This document shows positions 1 to 11,468 of a stretch of DNA of 64,000 nucleotides, piece by piece (within the stretch, counting starts at the first letter, position 1; every line of letters begins with the position of its first letter). The DNA comes from Streptomyces xylophagus (GTDB lineage Bacteria > Actinomycetota > Actinomycetes > Streptomycetales > Streptomycetaceae): the NCBI RefSeq assembly GCF_000716435.1, contig NZ_JNWO01000015.1, positions 248,001 to 312,000 on the forward strand, in the 5' to 3' direction. A program made the position numbers and the translations under genes. The notes beneath the pieces were generated by a model. The model did not search any database and had not been told where the DNA came from. It worked only from the letters and a program-made list of their open reading frames with translations.

Positions 1-3000
1 CCTGCCGTGCAGTCCCCAGGCCTCTATGCCGTAGACCGACCGCTCCGCCGGGATCAGCCGGGCCAGCTCCCAGTAGCTGAGGGTGTTGCCCCCGCCGGGG
101 TGGACGCAGAAGACCGGGGCCTGCTCCTGCGGGCCGCGGCCGGCGCGCAGCGGGACCAGGTTGGAGTCCTGGACGTCGCTCCTGCGCACCAGCTCCGCCA
201 TCGCCGCGACGGTCGGGGCGCTGAACACCGCGGACATCGGCAGGCGGCAGCCGAAGGAGTTGTTGATCTGGGCCATGAGTTTGATCGCCCGCAGCGACTG
301 GCCGCCGAACTCGAAGAAGTCCGCGTCCGGGGAGGAGATGTCCTGGTCGAGGATCGAGGACCAGATCGCCAGCAGACGCTGTTCCACCGAGTCGCGCGGC
401 CGGCCCGCCCGGGCCTTCGGCGGCGCGATCGGGGCGAGGGCGCGGCGGTCGAGCTTGCCGTTGCGGGTCAGCGGGAGCCGCTCCAGCACCTGCCACCCGG
501 TCGGCACGAGGGCGGCCGGGAGGTGCAGACCGACGGCTGCTCGTACGTCCTCGACGGAGAGGTCCGCCGCGCCTGCGGCGGTGAGGTAGGCGTCCAGGTG
601 CGTGACGAGTCCTTCGGCGTCCGCGCGCGCCACGACCGCGGCGGCGCCGACGCCGGGCCGGTCCGCCAGCAGCGTCTCGATCTCGCCGAGCTGTACTCGG
701 TATCCGCGCAGCTTCACCTGGTCGTCGATCCGGCCGAGGATCTCGATGCCGTGGCCGGGCACCAGACGGCCGAGGTCCCCGGTCCGGTGGGCGTCCGCGC
801 TGTCCGCCGTACCGAAGCCCGACGCGCCCTCGCGCAACCGGGCGAGGTAGCCGAGACCCACGCCGGGCCCGCTGATCAGCACCTCACCGGGGCACCAGGG
901 CGGCAGCGCGGCACCCGCCGCGTCGACCACCGTCAGGGTGTTCGCCCCGAGGCCGGAGCCCACCGGGACCGAGGCGCAGCGTTCGTCGATCGACTCGGCC
1001 GGCGGGAGGCAGGCGGCGCCCACCGTCGACTCGGTCGGACCGTAGTGGTTGTACAGGCGCAAGGACGGCGCGATCTCCCGCAGCCGCTCGTACAGCGGAC
1101 GCGGCAGCCGTTCGCCGCCGAGCACGAGAACCTCGCTCGGCAGGAGCGCGAGCGGATCGGCGGCGTCGGCCAGCAGCGCCGAGAGATGCGAGGGGACCAG
1201 CTTCATCGCGGCCGCGGGGTGCTGCTGGAACCACTCGGTGAGCACCGCGGGGCTCGTGGCGGTCTCGGTGGGGACGAGCTGGACGCAGCCGCCGTCGGCC
1301 AGGGTCGGGAAGAGGGCCGTGTAGGCCAGGTCGGCGGCGAGGGTGGAGACCGCCGCGAACTCGGCGCCCTCGGACAGGGCGAGCGTCTCGCCGATCGCCG
1401 AGACGTAGTGCGCCAGCTGCTCGTGCCCGATGACGACGCCCTTGGGAAGCCCCGACGTGCCCGACGTGAAGATCACGTAGGCGGTGCCGGTGGCCGCCGC
1501 GCCGGAAGTCACCGCACGCCCCGGGTCGACGACCGCGTCGGCCGTGCACACGATGCGGACGGAGGTCTGGTGATCGGCCTTCGGATCGGGGGTGAGCAGC
1601 AGCGCGGGGTCGGCCTCCCGCAGGATCGTCTCGATCCGCTGCTGCGGCCACGTGGGGTCGAGGGGGACGAACGCCGCGCCGGCGAGCCAGACGCCGAGCA
1701 TCGCGACGACCGTTTCCGCCGAGGCAGGAACGAACAGCGCGACCCGCTGCCCGGCCCGCACGCCGTGCTCGCGCAGCAGGTGCGCCACCGCGTCCGCGCC
1801 CTGCGCCGCGTCCCGGTAGGACACGACGGTCTCGCCGCAGCGCAGCGCCGGCTGCGCGGGCGTGCGCTCCGCCTGCCCGAGGAAGCGGTCGAGCACCGAG
1901 GCGTACGACGCACGGGGCCCGGCCTCGGCGTTCGGCGCGTTCGGCGCGGTGAGGCGCAGGCCGCCGACGGCGCGCTCCGTGCCGCCGGACACCAGGTCGG
2001 TCAGCTGATGTCCGAAGGCCTCGGCGACGAGGTCCAGGTCGGCCCGGGCGACGCGGCCCGCGCCGCCGACGAAGGTCAGGCGCAGGCTCCGCGGCCCGCG
2101 CACGCAGTCGAGGTGCAGCGCGCCAGGAGCTTCGTGGCCGGACGCACCGGCCGAGAGTTCCTCGGCCCACCGGTCCAGGCGGTGCCGGTACGAGAGCCGG
2201 CCCCCGTCCGCCGTACGGTGTGCGGCGGCCGCGGTCCCCGGGTCGACCTCGTTCTCGATCGCCGCCACGGAGCCGAGCGCGTCCTGCGACGCCCGCAGCG
2301 CGTCGGCGACCGGGGTGTCCGCGTCGATCTCCAGCCGTACCGGTACCGGACGCTCCAGCAGGCCGAGTACGTTCTCCAGGCCTTCGGTGGCCCGGCCGGC
2401 GCCGAGCACCAGCACGGGGTCGTCGGCGTCGGGGCAGTACCGGCCGTACAGCGAGCGCCAGAGCGCCAGCAGCACCGCCGCCTCGCTCACGCCGTACCGT
2501 CCGGTGAGCTCGTCCAGCCGGTCCAGAGCCGGCCCCTCGACGACGGCCGAGGCGCTCACCGGCTCGGCGGCCGGGTCCCGGAGGGCGACGGGCGTGAGGA
2601 AGGGCAGCGCCGAGGACGGCTTCGACGACTGCCGGGCCGCCTCGTCGGTCACCGGTGGCCGCGGCGACTCGTCCAGCACCTCACCGAGCCAGGCGGCGAC
2701 ATCGGCGTACTGCAGCACCGCGTCCTCGGCCGGGGCGGCCGTGTCCTCCAGCAGCAGGCCGACGAGCAGGGTCCAGGAGGCGTCGTCGACGCTCAGCCGC
2801 GGCAGGGTGAGAACCAGCCGCGTGCCGTCCGGACCGAGTTCGTGCTCGACGGTCAGCGCGCCGGCACGGAACACGGTGCGATCCGTTCCGGACCGCTCGA
2901 TCGCGACCGGGCCCACCGGATCCACGACCTGGACGAGGGTGGGGAATCCCGCGAACTCGGTGTACCGGGTCCGCAGGCTCTCGTGCGTCGCGACCGCCGT

Positions 3001-3147
3001 CGCGATCCGGGCCTCCAGGTCCGGCACCGGTATCCGGGTGGCGGTGCGGACGGTGCGCACCGCCGTGCTCCGGGCCTCGCCCGACCGGGCGAGCTGTTGC
3101 GGGGAGAGCTGATAGCCCTCCTCCTGCGAGGTCTCGACGCTCGTCAT
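1..3147 (-). CDS. NRPS, C-like–A(Asp-like)–PCP–TE, 3' end cut by window
   Basis: Terminal NRPS module; the protein C-terminus lies beyond the left edge (about 1,049 residues visible). Residues 1-400 resemble a condensation domain, but HHxxxDG is replaced by LPRLSVDDAS (near residue 120), so ordinary peptide-bond catalysis is unlikely. The A domain (about 414-900) has TSGTSGLPKG, HYGPTEST and NGKLDRR. PCP carries FGGQSLRA (near 945). A thioesterase starts at VFCVHPGGG (near 1009). My reading of the ten specificity residues is D-L-T-K-V-G-H-V-G-K, one conservative change from the published Asp code DLTKVGHIGK. A His-less C-like domain before an Asp-type A domain recalls the interface domains of beta-hydroxy-Asp siderophore and syringomycin NRPSs; no hydroxylase is in the window. 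ATG 3147 has AGGAG eight bases upstream and follows the exporter gene by 19 bp. The TE suggests it releases the product. Confidence 0.9.
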   Translation of the reverse strand, partial: MTSVETSQEEGYQLSPQQLARSGEARSTAVRTVRTATRIPVPDLEARIATAVATHESLRTRYTEFAGFPTLVQVVDPVGPVAIERSGTDRTVFRAGALTVEHELGPDGTRLVLTLPRLSVDDASWTLLVGLLLEDTAAPAEDAVLQYADVAAWLGEVLDESPRPPVTDEAARQSSKPSSALPFLTPVALRDPAAEPVSASAVVEGPALDRLDELTGRYGVSEAAVLLALWRSLYGRYCPDADDPVLVLGAGRATEGLENVLGLLERPVPVRLEIDADTPVADALRASQDALGSVAAIENEVDPGTAAAAHRTADGGRLSYRHRLDRWAEELSAGASGHEAPGALHLDCVRGPRSLRLTFVGGAGRVARADLDLVAEAFGHQLTDLVSGGTERAVGGLRLTAPNAPNAEAGPRASYASVLDRFLGQAERTPAQPALRCGETVVSYRDAAQGADAVAHLLREHGVRAGQRVALFVPASAETVVAMLGVWLAGAAFVPLDPTWPQQRIETILREADPALLLTPDPKADHQTSVRIVCTADAVVDPGRAVTSGAAATGTAYVIFTSGTSGLPKGVVIGHEQLAHYVSAIGETLALSEGAEFAAVSTLAADLAYTALFPTLADGGCVQLVPTETATSPAVLTEWFQQHPAAAMKLVPSHLSALLADAADPLALLPSEVLVLGGERLPRPLYERLREIAPSLRLYNHYGPTESTVGAACLPPAESIDERCASVPVGSGLGANTLTVVDAAGAALPPWCPGEVLISGPGVGLGYLARLREGASGFGTADSADAHRTGDLGRLVPGHGIEILGRIDDQVKLRGYRVQLGEIETLLADRPGVGAAAVVARADAEGLVTHLDAYLTAAGAADLSVEDVRAAVGLHLPAALVPTGWQVLERLPLTRNGKLDRRALAPIAPPKARAGRPRDSVEQRLLAIWSSILDQDISSPDADFFEFGGQSLRAIKLMAQINNSFGCRLPMSAVFSAPTVAAMAELVRRSDVQDSNLVPLRAGRGPQEQAPVFCVHPGGGNTLSYWELARLIPAERSVYGIEAWGLHGR

Positions 3148-3166
3148 GATGTCTGCTCCTGAATGG

Positions 3167-4477
3167 TCATGCGGGCTCCGGCGCGGCGACCGAGTCGGAA
3201 TCGGTGGCGTGCGCCTCAAGGCGGCGTACCGTGCGCACGGGCGAGAACAGCAGGGCCAGGGAGGCCAGGAACGTCCCGCTCGCGGCCAGCACGATCGCCG
3301 TCCGCAGCCCGGTTCCGGAGGCGAGCGCACCGCCGAGCAGCGAGCCGAGCGAGAACGCGCCCAGGGCGCAGGTACGGGCCGTGGCGTTCACCCGCCCGAG
3401 CAGCTCGTCCGGGGTGGAGACCTGCCGGAAGCTGATCACCGTCACGTTGAAGACGGGGATGCTGAACTGGACCACGAAGGAGGAGGCCGCGACGACGGCG
3501 AGGGCCACCAGTGAGTGGCCGTGCACGGCCGCCAGGACGAGATAGCCCAGCCCGGGCAGCGCCATCGTCAGGATCAGGGTCGGGCCGACGCCGAACCGGT
3601 CGGTCAGCGGGCGGACCAGGAGGACGCCGACCAGGGCACCCACGCTGCCGACCGCGACGATCAGGCCGACCTGCTTCGAGCCCATGCCGAGCATCCGCAG
3701 CAGATAGAGGAAGAACACCGACATCAGGGCGCCGGAGAACAGATTGATGATCAGCGCGGCCGTGGTGAACCAGCGCAGCATCGGATGCCGCACGATCGCG
3801 GCGAATCCCTCGCGGATCGAGGCACCCACCGAGAGGGTCGCCGCCGCCCCGGGCTGGGGCTTCGGCCGCTCGTCGGCCGGCAGTCCCGCCACCATGAAGA
3901 AGGACAGGGCGTAGCTCGCCGCGTCCACCGCGATCGCCACCGGCGCGCTGAGCGCGCTGATCAGCAGGCCCGCCGCGCCCGGCCCGACGACCTGCGCCAT
4001 CGAGCCCGACAGTTCCAGCTTCGCGTTCGCCTCGCCGAGCCGGTCCCGGCCGATCAGACCGGGTGTGTAGGACTGGTGGGCGAGGTCGAAGAACACGGTC
4101 ATCACGCCGACGACGAAGACCACGACGAAGAGCTGACCGATGTTCAGCACATCGAGCCAGTGCGCGACGGGGATCCAGGCGAGGGCCGCGGCACGCACGA
4201 CATCGGCGACGATCAGCACGGAACGGCGCGCCCGGCGGTCCAGCATCACGCCGACGAAGAGGCCGAAGAGCAGGAACGGCAGCGTCTCGAGGGCGACGAG
4301 CACGCCGGCTTCCATCGGCGTCGCGTGGAGCAGCAGGACCGCGGTCAGCGGCATCGCGACGTAGGTGATCTGGGAACCGAAGAGCGAGGCCGACTGACCC
4401 GTCCACAGCAGCACGAAGTTCCGTCGGCGGAACAGCGAAGCCGGCTTCTTCCCGGCGCTCGCGGCATCCTCGCTCAT
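3167..4477 (-). CDS. MFS transporter, EntS-like exporter
   Basis: 436-residue integral membrane protein of the major facilitator superfamily (MFS_3/EntS-like exporters). It begins with FRRRNFVLLWTGQSASLFGSQ, the typical first helix of this family, and has about twelve hydrophobic segments with the loop motif DRRARR between helices 2 and 3. It lies between two NRPS genes and probably exports the peptide product; substrate is inferred from context only. ATG 4477 overlaps (ATGA) the stop of a 23-codon reading frame, so translation may be coupled. A GTG at 4486 in the same frame is a weaker alternative start; neither has a strong ribosome site of its own. Confidence 0.9.
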   Translation of the reverse strand: MSEDAASAGKKPASLFRRRNFVLLWTGQSASLFGSQITYVAMPLTAVLLLHATPMEAGVLVALETLPFLLFGLFVGVMLDRRARRSVLIVADVVRAAALAWIPVAHWLDVLNIGQLFVVVFVVGVMTVFFDLAHQSYTPGLIGRDRLGEANAKLELSGSMAQVVGPGAAGLLISALSAPVAIAVDAASYALSFFMVAGLPADERPKPQPGAAATLSVGASIREGFAAIVRHPMLRWFTTAALIINLFSGALMSVFFLYLLRMLGMGSKQVGLIVAVGSVGALVGVLLVRPLTDRFGVGPTLILTMALPGLGYLVLAAVHGHSLVALAVVAASSFVVQFSIPVFNVTVISFRQVSTPDELLGRVNATARTCALGAFSLGSLLGGALASGTGLRTAIVLAASGTFLASLALLFSPVRTVRRLEAHATDSDSVAAPEPA

Positions 4478-4545
4478 GAGCGCCACACCGCCGCACGGAT
4501 CTTGGCTCGCGGTCGGGAGCGCCGGGTCTCGGCGTGTTGGTCCAT
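4474..4545 (-). CDS. possible 23-aa leader ORF coupled to the exporter
   Basis: A small frame starting at ATG 4545 encodes 23 residues rich in Arg (begins MDQHAETRRS, ends AAVWRS). AGGAAG lies six bases before its ATG, a better ribosome site than the exporter has, and its TGA overlaps the exporter's ATG. It could be a translated leader that delivers ribosomes to the exporter. No homology is recognised, and it could simply be untranslated spacer. Confidence 0.3.
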   Translation of the reverse strand: MDQHAETRRSRPRAKIRAAVWRS

Positions 4546-4649
4546 CACAGTCTTCCTATCGGGTCGAGTTCGCTGCACGGGTGATCGAGGGCGTGCCCGG
4601 CGGTGTGGGGACGTGCCTGGACTTCCCCCGGGCACTCGGTCACGTGGGG

Positions 4650-7600
4650 TCAGGCGAGCGGCTGCTCCGGCGGGACACCGGGACGGGCCGGCACCCGCCG
4701 TCTTCCGGGGCCGAGCCCCGGCCGGGTCGCCGGCCGGTCCGGGTTCGCGTTCCGGCGAGCCGGTTCCAGGACGTCGACCTTGCCGAGGGGCCGGTCGGGG
4801 TCGGAGGTCAGCTCCGCGAGCAGCAGGCTGAGCCGCTCGGCCCATGCCCGGACCGTCTCGTGGTCGAACAGGTCGGTGGCGTACGCGATGATCCCCGTGA
4901 TACCGGTCGGTCGCCCGTCCGGCTCGTACGACCCCCGCAGCAGGAAGTTCAGGTCGAACTTGGGCGATTCGTGTTCCGGGATGTCGAATTCGCCGATGTC
5001 GAGTCCGGGGAGTTCGAAGGCGACCTCGGTGTTGGTGTCGAAGGACAGCATGACCTGGAAGAGGGGATGGCGTGCCGCGGTCCGCGGCGGGGCGATGATC
5101 TCCACCAGGCGTTCGAGAGGGAGGTCCTGGTTCTCGAAGGCGGCGAGATCTGATTCCCGTACCCGGGTGAGGAGTTCGGTGAAGGTGGGGTCGCCGGAGA
5201 CGTCGGTGCGCAGGACGAGGGTGTTGAGGAAGCAGCCGACCAGGTCGTGCAGGGCCTCCTCGGCGCGTCCGGCGACCGGCGTGCCCAGCGGGATGTCGGT
5301 CTCGCCGGTGAGCCGGGACAGCAGGACGGCGAGGGCGGCCTGGACCACCATGAACGGTGTCACTCCCGTCCGCCGGGCCAACTCCGCGACACGGACGTGG
5401 ACTTCGGCGTCGACGGTGACGGGGACCCGGGCGCCGTGTCGGGCGGGGGTGGCGGGGCGCGGCCGGTCGAAGGGCAGGTCGAGTTCCACGGGCAGTGCGG
5501 CCAGGGCGTCGCGCCAGAAGGCGGACTGGCGGGCGACGGTGCTGGTGGGGTCGTCCTCGGAGCCGAGCAGGTCGCGCTGCCACAGGGCGTAATCGGCGTA
5601 CTGGACGGGCAGTTCGGTCCAGGCCGGTGCGGTGCCGGCGGTCCGTGCGGTGTAGGCGGTGGCGAGGTCGTTGCCGAGAGGGCCGACCGACCACCCGTCG
5701 CAGGCGATGTGGTGCACCAGCAGCACCAGGACGTGTTCGTCGGGGCCGGTGCTGAAGACCTGTGCCCGTAGCGGGATTTCGGTGGCGAGGTCGAAGACAT
5801 GTCCGGCGGCCCGGATCACCAGGTCTGTCACCTGCTCGTCGTCGGTGTCCGTCCAGGCCGACGGCAGCGTGACCGCGTCGGCGGGCAGGATCTGCTGGAC
5901 GGGTTCGCCGTCGACGACCGGGAAGACGGTCCGCAGGCTCTCGTGCCGGCCCACCACGTCGGCCAGTGCCGCCGCGAACGCCTGTCGGTCCAGCGGTCCG
6001 GACAGCCTCAGCACCAACGGCATGTTGTACGCCGCGCTCGGCCCCGCCAACTGGCCGATGATCCACAGCCGTTGCTGTGCGAACGACAACGGCAGCGACT
6101 CCGGACGCACCCCGGCCACCAGCGCCGGACGCGAGGAGCCCCCCTCGACCAGCGCACCGGCCAGGGCGGCGACCGTCGGCGCCTCGAACAGCGTGCGGAT
6201 GGTGATCTCCATCCCGAGCAGGGCGCGGACGCGGGCGACCAGCCGGGTCGCGAGAAGGGAGTGCCCGCCGAGTTCGAAGAAGTGGTCGTCGACGCCGACA
6301 CCGGGCAGACCCAGCACCTCGGCGAACGCCGCGCACAGCATCTCCTCCCGCACGGTCGTCGGAGCGCGGTGGGTCGAGGCGACCGCGTAGTCCGGGACGG
6401 GCAGGGCCTTGCGGTCCAGCTTGCCGTTGGCGGTCAACGGCAGCCGGTCCAGGACCACGACCGCGGCCGGCACCATGTAGTCCGGAAGCGGCCCCGCGGC
6501 ATGCCGGCGCAACAGGCCGGGCAACTGCGCGATCTGTTCCGGGGACTGCCCCGGAGCGGGTACCGCATAACCGACCAGACGCTTGTCACCGGGGATGTCC
6601 TCGCGGACCACCGCCACGGCCCGGGCGACACCGGGACACCGGGCCAGCACCGCCTCGACCTCCCCGACCTCGATCCGGAACCCCCGGATCTTCACCTGGT
6701 CGTCGGCCCGGCCGACGAACTCGAGGGTCCCGTCCGCCCGCCACCGCGCCAGGTCCCCGGTCCGGTACATCCGCTCGCCGGGCGCACCGAACGGGCACGC
6801 CACGAACCGCTCCGCGGTCAGTGCGGGACGGTTCAGATAGCCACGCGCCAGACCGGCACCCGCCACGTACAACTCGCCCGTCACACCGGGGGCCACCGGT
6901 TCCAGGCCGTCGCCGAGCACGAACACCCGCATGTTGAAGGTGGGTCCGCCGAGGATCGGCCGCGGTGTGGAGCGCGGTTCGGCGAAGACCTGGTAGACCG
7001 TGCACTCCGTGGGCCCGTAGAAGCTGAAGCTGCGGGTGCCCTCACCCAGCGATCCGAGCCACTCCCAGAGCGAGTCGGGCACGGCCTCGCCACCGACCAC
7101 GAGCAGTGCCGGAGTACGGCGGCCGTTGTCGAACAGGCCCTCCGACACAGCGGCGGCCATGTGCGTGGGGGTCAGCTCCAGGAAGTCGACGTCGTGTGCG
7201 TCCAGCCAGGTCGCGAGGAGGCCGATGTCGGAGAGCACCTCCGTGCTCACGACGTGCAGCTCGTGTCCCTCCAGCAGGCACGACAGCTGGTCCCACACCG
7301 CGTCGAAGGATATGGAGGTGGTCAGCGCGACCCGCAGCGGGCGACGGTCCGACAGATCGGCGGCGCAGGCGAAGACCGACTCACGGTGAACGGTGATGAA
7401 GTTGGTGATGCTGTGGTGCGGTACGGCCACGCCCTTGGGAGTTCCGGTGGAGCCGGAGGTGTAGATGACGTAGGCGGGATGGGCGGGGGTCAGCGGGCCG
7501 GTGCGCTCGATGTCGGTCGGGTCGTGACTCCAGGCCGGGTGGGCGCTCAGCTCCTCCTGGACGGCGTCGTCGTCCAGGACCAGCAGGGGTGCGTCGGCCG

Positions 7601-10600
7601 GCAGCCATGCCGCGGTGGCCCGGAGCGTCACCACGTACGACGGCTTCGCGTCCTCGATCATGAACCGGACCCGTTCCTTCGGGTACTCGATGTCGATCGG
7701 GAGATACGCCGCGCCCGCCTTGAGTACGCCGAGCAGAGCCACGACGAGGTCGATCGACCGTGGCAGTGCCATGCCCACGATGTCCTCGGGGCCGACCCCG
7801 TGCTCGATCAGATGGTGCGCGAGCCGGTTGGCGCGGGTGTTGAGCTCGCCGTACGTCAGGGTGGTGCCGTCGAGGACGACCGCGGTGGCTTCGGGGGTGC
7901 GGGCGGCCTGGTCCTGGAAGAGCACCGGCAGGGTCGTGGGCGGGACGGGGCGGGCGGTGTCGTTCCAGGTGTGCAGCACCTTGTCCCGCTCCGCGGCCGA
8001 GAGCAGCGGGACCTGGTCGACCCGCTGGTCCGGGTCGGTGGCCAGGGTGTCGAGGACACGGGTGAAGCGTTCGGCGAGCTGCTCGACGCTCGCATGGTCG
8101 AACAGGTCGACCGCGTAGAAGACCGCGCCGGTCATTCCGGCGGGCCGGCCGTGCTCGTCGAAGCGTTCGCGCAGGTCGAAGGAGAGGTCGAACTTCGCCG
8201 CGGTGTCCGCGTCGGGCAGGACGCTCGTGCGCAGACCGGGCAGGTGGAGCACGGGATCGGCGTTGTTCTGGAGCGCGAGCGCGACCTGGAACAGCGGATG
8301 GCGGGCCATGGAGCGGGCCGGGGCCAGCTCCTCGACCAGGCGCTCGAACGGTACGTCCTGGTGCGCCAACGCGTCGAGCGCGTGCTCCCGCACCCGGGCG
8401 AGCAGTTCACCGAAGGACGGACCGCCGGACACGTCCGTGCGCAGGACGAGGGTGTTGACGAAGAACCCGACGAGGTCGTCGAGCGCGGTGTCGGTGCGCC
8501 CGGCCGTCGGGGTTCCGATCACGATGTCCTGGCCGGCGCCGAGCCGGGAGAGCAGCACGGCCAACGTGGCCTGGAGCACCATGAAGACCGTCGCGCCTTC
8601 GTCCCGGGCCAGTTCGGCGACCCGGGCGTGCAGCGCCGCGGGGATCTCCAGCGTCACGCTCCCGCCCTGATGCGTGGCCACCGCGGGGCGGGCCCGGTCG
8701 ACGGGCAGCGGCAGTTCCTCCGGTATGTCGGCCAACGCGCCGCGCCAGTAGGCCAGTTGCTTGCTCAGCAGGCTCTCGGGGTCGGTCGCCTCGCCGAGCA
8801 GTTCACGCTGCCAGAGCGTGTAGTCCGCGTACTGGACCGGTAGCGGCGCCCATCCCGGTTCCTGGCCGGCCAGTCGCGCTGCGTACGCCACCGAGAGGTC
8901 CCGGGCCAGCGGCACCAGCGACCAGCCGTCACCGGCGATGTGATGCACGAGCAGCACCAGCACGTGTTCGTCCGCACCGGCTTCGAACAGCCAGGCCCGG
9001 AACGGCACTTCGGCCGAGAGGTCGAAGCAGTGGCCCTCCGCCTCGCTGATCGACGCGGTCAGGCCGGACGGCCCGACCAGGGCGGCCGGTACCACGGTGA
9101 GCACCTCGCCGAGCGCCTCGACCGGCACCACCCGCTGGTAGGGCCGTCCCTCGACCGACGGGAAGAGCGTGCGCAGCACCTCGTGGCGCCCGAGGACATC
9201 CCGCAACGCCGCGTCCAGCGCACCGGTGTCGATCGCACCGGAAAGCCTGATGGCCGCCGGGATGTTGTAGGTGGCGCTCGGGCCCTCCAACTCGTGCAGG
9301 AACCACAACCGCTGCTGCGCGGACGACAACGGCAGCGGCTCCGGACGATCCGCGGTCACCAGCGCCGGACGCGAGGGGCCTGCCCCGGCCAGCGCTTTGG
9401 CCAGGGCGGCGATGCTGGGGGATTCGAACAGCGTACGGATGCCGAGTTCGACCCCGAGCAGGGGGCGGATGAGGGCGACCAGCCGGGTCGCGAGCAGGGA
9501 GTGGCCGCCGAGAAGGAAGAAGTTGCCGTCGATGCCGACGGTGGACAGCTCCAGGTTCAGCACCTTGGCGAACGCGGAGCACAGGATCTCTTCCTGGACG
9601 GTCGTCGGAGCACGGCGGGCGGCCACGACGGCCTGGTCCGGTGCGGGCAGGGCCTCGCGGTCCAGCTTGCCGTCGGCGGTCAACGGCAGCCGGTCCAGGA
9701 CCACGACCGCGGCCGGCACCAGGTGCGCGGGCAGCAGCCCGGCAGCGTGCTCGCGCAGGATCGCGGGCAGCCGTACGGTGGCTTCCGGGTCGAGGCCGGG
9801 GCCGGGCACCACGTAGCCGACCAGACGTTTGTCGCCTGGGATGTCATCGCGGGCGACTATCACGGCCTCGGCGATGCCGGGGTACCCCGCGACCACCGCC
9901 TCGACCTCGGCGAGTTCGCTGCGGAACCTGCCGGTCTGCGTCTGGTGGTCCGTCAGGTCGATGGGCCGGTCGGGGTCGGAGGTCAGTTCTCCGAGCAGGT
10001 GGTCGAGCTGCTCGGCCAGTGCCTGGACCGTGTGGTGGTCGAACAGGTCGGTGGCGTACTCGAGAAACCCCGTGATGCCGGTCGGCTGTCCCTGCGGACC
10101 GAACCGCTCCTCGAACTCGAAGTTGAGGTCGAACTTGGCTGTTTCGGGTCCGGGGATCTTGAACTCGCCGGTCTTGAGTCCGGGGAGGTCGAAGGCGGCT
10201 GCGGTGTCGGTGCCGATGGACAGCATGACCTGGAAGAGGGGGTGGCGTGCCGCGGTTCGTGGTGGGGCGATGATCTCGACGAGGTGTTCGAAGGGGAGGT
10301 CCTGGTTCTCGAAGGCGGCGAGGTCCGTTTCCCGTACCCGGGTGAGGAGTTGGGCGAAGGTGGGGTCGCCGGAGACGTCGGTGCGCAGGACGAGGGTGTT
10401 GAGGAAGCAGCCGACCAGGTCGTGCAGGGCTTCTTCGGTGCGTCCGGCGACCGGCGTGCCGAGCGGGATGTCGGTGCCGCCGCCGAGTCGCGACAGCACG
10501 ACGGCCAGGGCGGCCTGGACGACCATGAACGGTGTCACGCCGGTCTGTCGGGCCAACTCCGTGATGCGGGTGTGGACTTCCGCGTCGATGGTGATGGGTA

Positions 10601-11273
10601 CCTGGGCGCCGTGGCGGGCGGCTGTCGCGGAGCGTGGCCGGTCGAAGGGCAGGTCCAGTTCGACGGGGAGTGCGGCCAGGGCGTCGCGCCAGAAGGCGGA
10701 CTGGCGGGCGAGGGTGCTGGTGGGGTCGTCCTCGGAGCCGAGCAGGTCGCGCTGCCACAGGGTGTAGTCGGCGTACTGGATGGGGAGTTCGGTCCAGGCC
10801 GGGGCCGTGCGGGCGGTTCGTGCCGTGTAGGCGGTGGCGAGGTCCTTGCCGAGGGGGCCGATGGACCAGCCGTCGCAGGCGATGTGGTGGATCAGCAGCA
10901 CCAGGACGTGTTCGTCCGGCCGGGTGGCGAAGACGTGGGCGCGCAGCGGGATTTCGGTGGCGAGGTCGAAGACGTGTCCGGCGGCCTGGACGGCGAGGTC
11001 GGTCACCTGCTCGTCGTCGGTGTCCGTCCAGGCCAGCGGCAGCGTGACCTCGTCGGCGGGCACGATGTGCTGGACGGGTTCGCCGTCGACGACGGGGAAG
11101 AAGGTCCGCAGGCTCTCGTGCCGGCCCACCACGTCACCCAGCGCCGCGACCAGCGCCTTCCGATCCAACGCCCCGGACAGACGCAGCACCAAAGGTATGT
11201 TGTACGCCGCGCTCGGCCCCGCCAACTGACCGATGATCCACAAACGCTGCTGCGCAAACGACAACGGAATCAT
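4650..11273 (-). CDS. NRPS, C–(A remnant)–PCP–C–A–PCP–C
   Basis: 2,207-residue NRPS. C1 (1-440) has HHIACDGWS. In place of the first A domain only its C-terminal subdomain remains (about 455-545): after [10 protein letters not shown] the sequence jumps to [14 protein letters not shown], a region normally following motif A8, and ends with ADGKLDRE. Then PCP1 (LLGGHSLLA), C2 (HHIAGDGWS), a complete A domain ([42 protein letters not shown]), PCP2 (ELGGHSLLA) and C3 (HHIACDGWS), which ends the protein. C1 and C3 are near-duplicates. The full A domain has FDAVWDQL at A4; its code (about D-A-V-E-V-G-F-V-Y-K) matches none I know, though Glu in the pocket would suit a basic side chain. The final C domain needs a downstream partner, presumably the Asp-type module. 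ATG 11273 has GAGG nine bases upstream. Confidence 0.93.
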   Translation of the reverse strand: MIPLSFAQQRLWIIGQLAGPSAAYNIPLVLRLSGALDRKALVAALGDVVGRHESLRTFFPVVDGEPVQHIVPADEVTLPLAWTDTDDEQVTDLAVQAAGHVFDLATEIPLRAHVFATRPDEHVLVLLIHHIACDGWSIGPLGKDLATAYTARTARTAPAWTELPIQYADYTLWQRDLLGSEDDPTSTLARQSAFWRDALAALPVELDLPFDRPRSATAARHGAQVPITIDAEVHTRITELARQTGVTPFMVVQAALAVVLSRLGGGTDIPLGTPVAGRTEEALHDLVGCFLNTLVLRTDVSGDPTFAQLLTRVRETDLAAFENQDLPFEHLVEIIAPPRTAARHPLFQVMLSIGTDTAAAFDLPGLKTGEFKIPGPETAKFDLNFEFEERFGPQGQPTGITGFLEYATDLFDHHTVQALAEQLDHLLGELTSDPDRPIDLTDHQTQTGRFRSELAEVEAVVAGYPGIAEAVIVARDDIPGDKRLVGYVVPGPGLDPEATVRLPAILREHAAGLLPAHLVPAAVVVLDRLPLTADGKLDREALPAPDQAVVAARRAPTTVQEEILCSAFAKVLNLELSTVGIDGNFFLLGGHSLLATRLVALIRPLLGVELGIRTLFESPSIAALAKALAGAGPSRPALVTADRPEPLPLSSAQQRLWFLHELEGPSATYNIPAAIRLSGAIDTGALDAALRDVLGRHEVLRTLFPSVEGRPYQRVVPVEALGEVLTVVPAALVGPSGLTASISEAEGHCFDLSAEVPFRAWLFEAGADEHVLVLLVHHIAGDGWSLVPLARDLSVAYAARLAGQEPGWAPLPVQYADYTLWQRELLGEATDPESLLSKQLAYWRGALADIPEELPLPVDRARPAVATHQGGSVTLEIPAALHARVAELARDEGATVFMVLQATLAVLLSRLGAGQDIVIGTPTAGRTDTALDDLVGFFVNTLVLRTDVSGGPSFGELLARVREHALDALAHQDVPFERLVEELAPARSMARHPLFQVALALQNNADPVLHLPGLRTSVLPDADTAAKFDLSFDLRERFDEHGRPAGMTGAVFYAVDLFDHASVEQLAERFTRVLDTLATDPDQRVDQVPLLSAAERDKVLHTWNDTARPVPPTTLPVLFQDQAARTPEATAVVLDGTTLTYGELNTRANRLAHHLIEHGVGPEDIVGMALPRSIDLVVALLGVLKAGAAYLPIDIEYPKERVRFMIEDAKPSYVVTLRATAAWLPADAPLLVLDDDAVQEELSAHPAWSHDPTDIERTGPLTPAHPAYVIYTSGSTGTPKGVAVPHHSITNFITVHRESVFACAADLSDRRPLRVALTTSISFDAVWDQLSCLLEGHELHVVSTEVLSDIGLLATWLDAHDVDFLELTPTHMAAAVSEGLFDNGRRTPALLVVGGEAVPDSLWEWLGSLGEGTRSFSFYGPTECTVYQVFAEPRSTPRPILGGPTFNMRVFVLGDGLEPVAPGVTGELYVAGAGLARGYLNRPALTAERFVACPFGAPGERMYRTGDLARWRADGTLEFVGRADDQVKIRGFRIEVGEVEAVLARCPGVARAVAVVREDIPGDKRLVGYAVPAPGQSPEQIAQLPGLLRRHAAGPLPDYMVPAAVVVLDRLPLTANGKLDRKALPVPDYAVASTHRAPTTVREEMLCAAFAEVLGLPGVGVDDHFFELGGHSLLATRLVARVRALLGMEITIRTLFEAPTVAALAGALVEGGSSRPALVAGVRPESLPLSFAQQRLWIIGQLAGPSAAYNMPLVLRLSGPLDRQAFAAALADVVGRHESLRTVFPVVDGEPVQQILPADAVTLPSAWTDTDDEQVTDLVIRAAGHVFDLATEIPLRAQVFSTGPDEHVLVLLVHHIACDGWSVGPLGNDLATAYTARTAGTAPAWTELPVQYADYALWQRDLLGSEDDPTSTVARQSAFWRDALAALPVELDLPFDRPRPATPARHGARVPVTVDAEVHVRVAELARRTGVTPFMVVQAALAVLLSRLTGETDIPLGTPVAGRAEEALHDLVGCFLNTLVLRTDVSGDPTFTELLTRVRESDLAAFENQDLPLERLVEIIAPPRTAARHPLFQVMLSFDTNTEVAFELPGLDIGEFDIPEHESPKFDLNFLLRGSYEPDGRPTGITGIIAYATDLFDHETVRAWAERLSLLLAELTSDPDRPLGKVDVLEPARRNANPDRPATRPGLGPGRRRVPARPGVPPEQPLA
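4790..6100 (-). repeat. third condensation domain, copy of C1
   Basis: This segment encodes C3 of the 2,207-aa NRPS and is near-identical at protein level to C1 (9960-11273). Both share [30 protein letters not shown] and [19 protein letters not shown]. It indicates an internal duplication of condensation domains; C2 between them is clearly different. Confidence 0.8.
9960..11273 (-). repeat. first condensation domain, copy of C3
   Basis: N-terminal condensation domain (C1) of the 2,207-aa NRPS, the partner of the C3 copy at 4790-6100. The duplication ends just before the scar at about 9915-9955, where the A-domain core is missing, so recombination between modules could have produced both features. 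Confidence 0.8.
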
Positions 11274-11468
11274 GCAGGCTACCTCGCTGTTTCCGACCGC
11301 TACCAGTCTCGATCCGCAGCCGATGACTCAGGCGCCGAAATCACCGGCCGGGCGTCGGGCCGCAGCGGGATCGGGAGCCGTTATGTCGGCGGAATTAATT
11401 GGCAAAGAGAAAACGGATTTGCGTCGACTTCGCGAGGCTAACAGGCGGCACTCGCCAGGGTGAATGAG

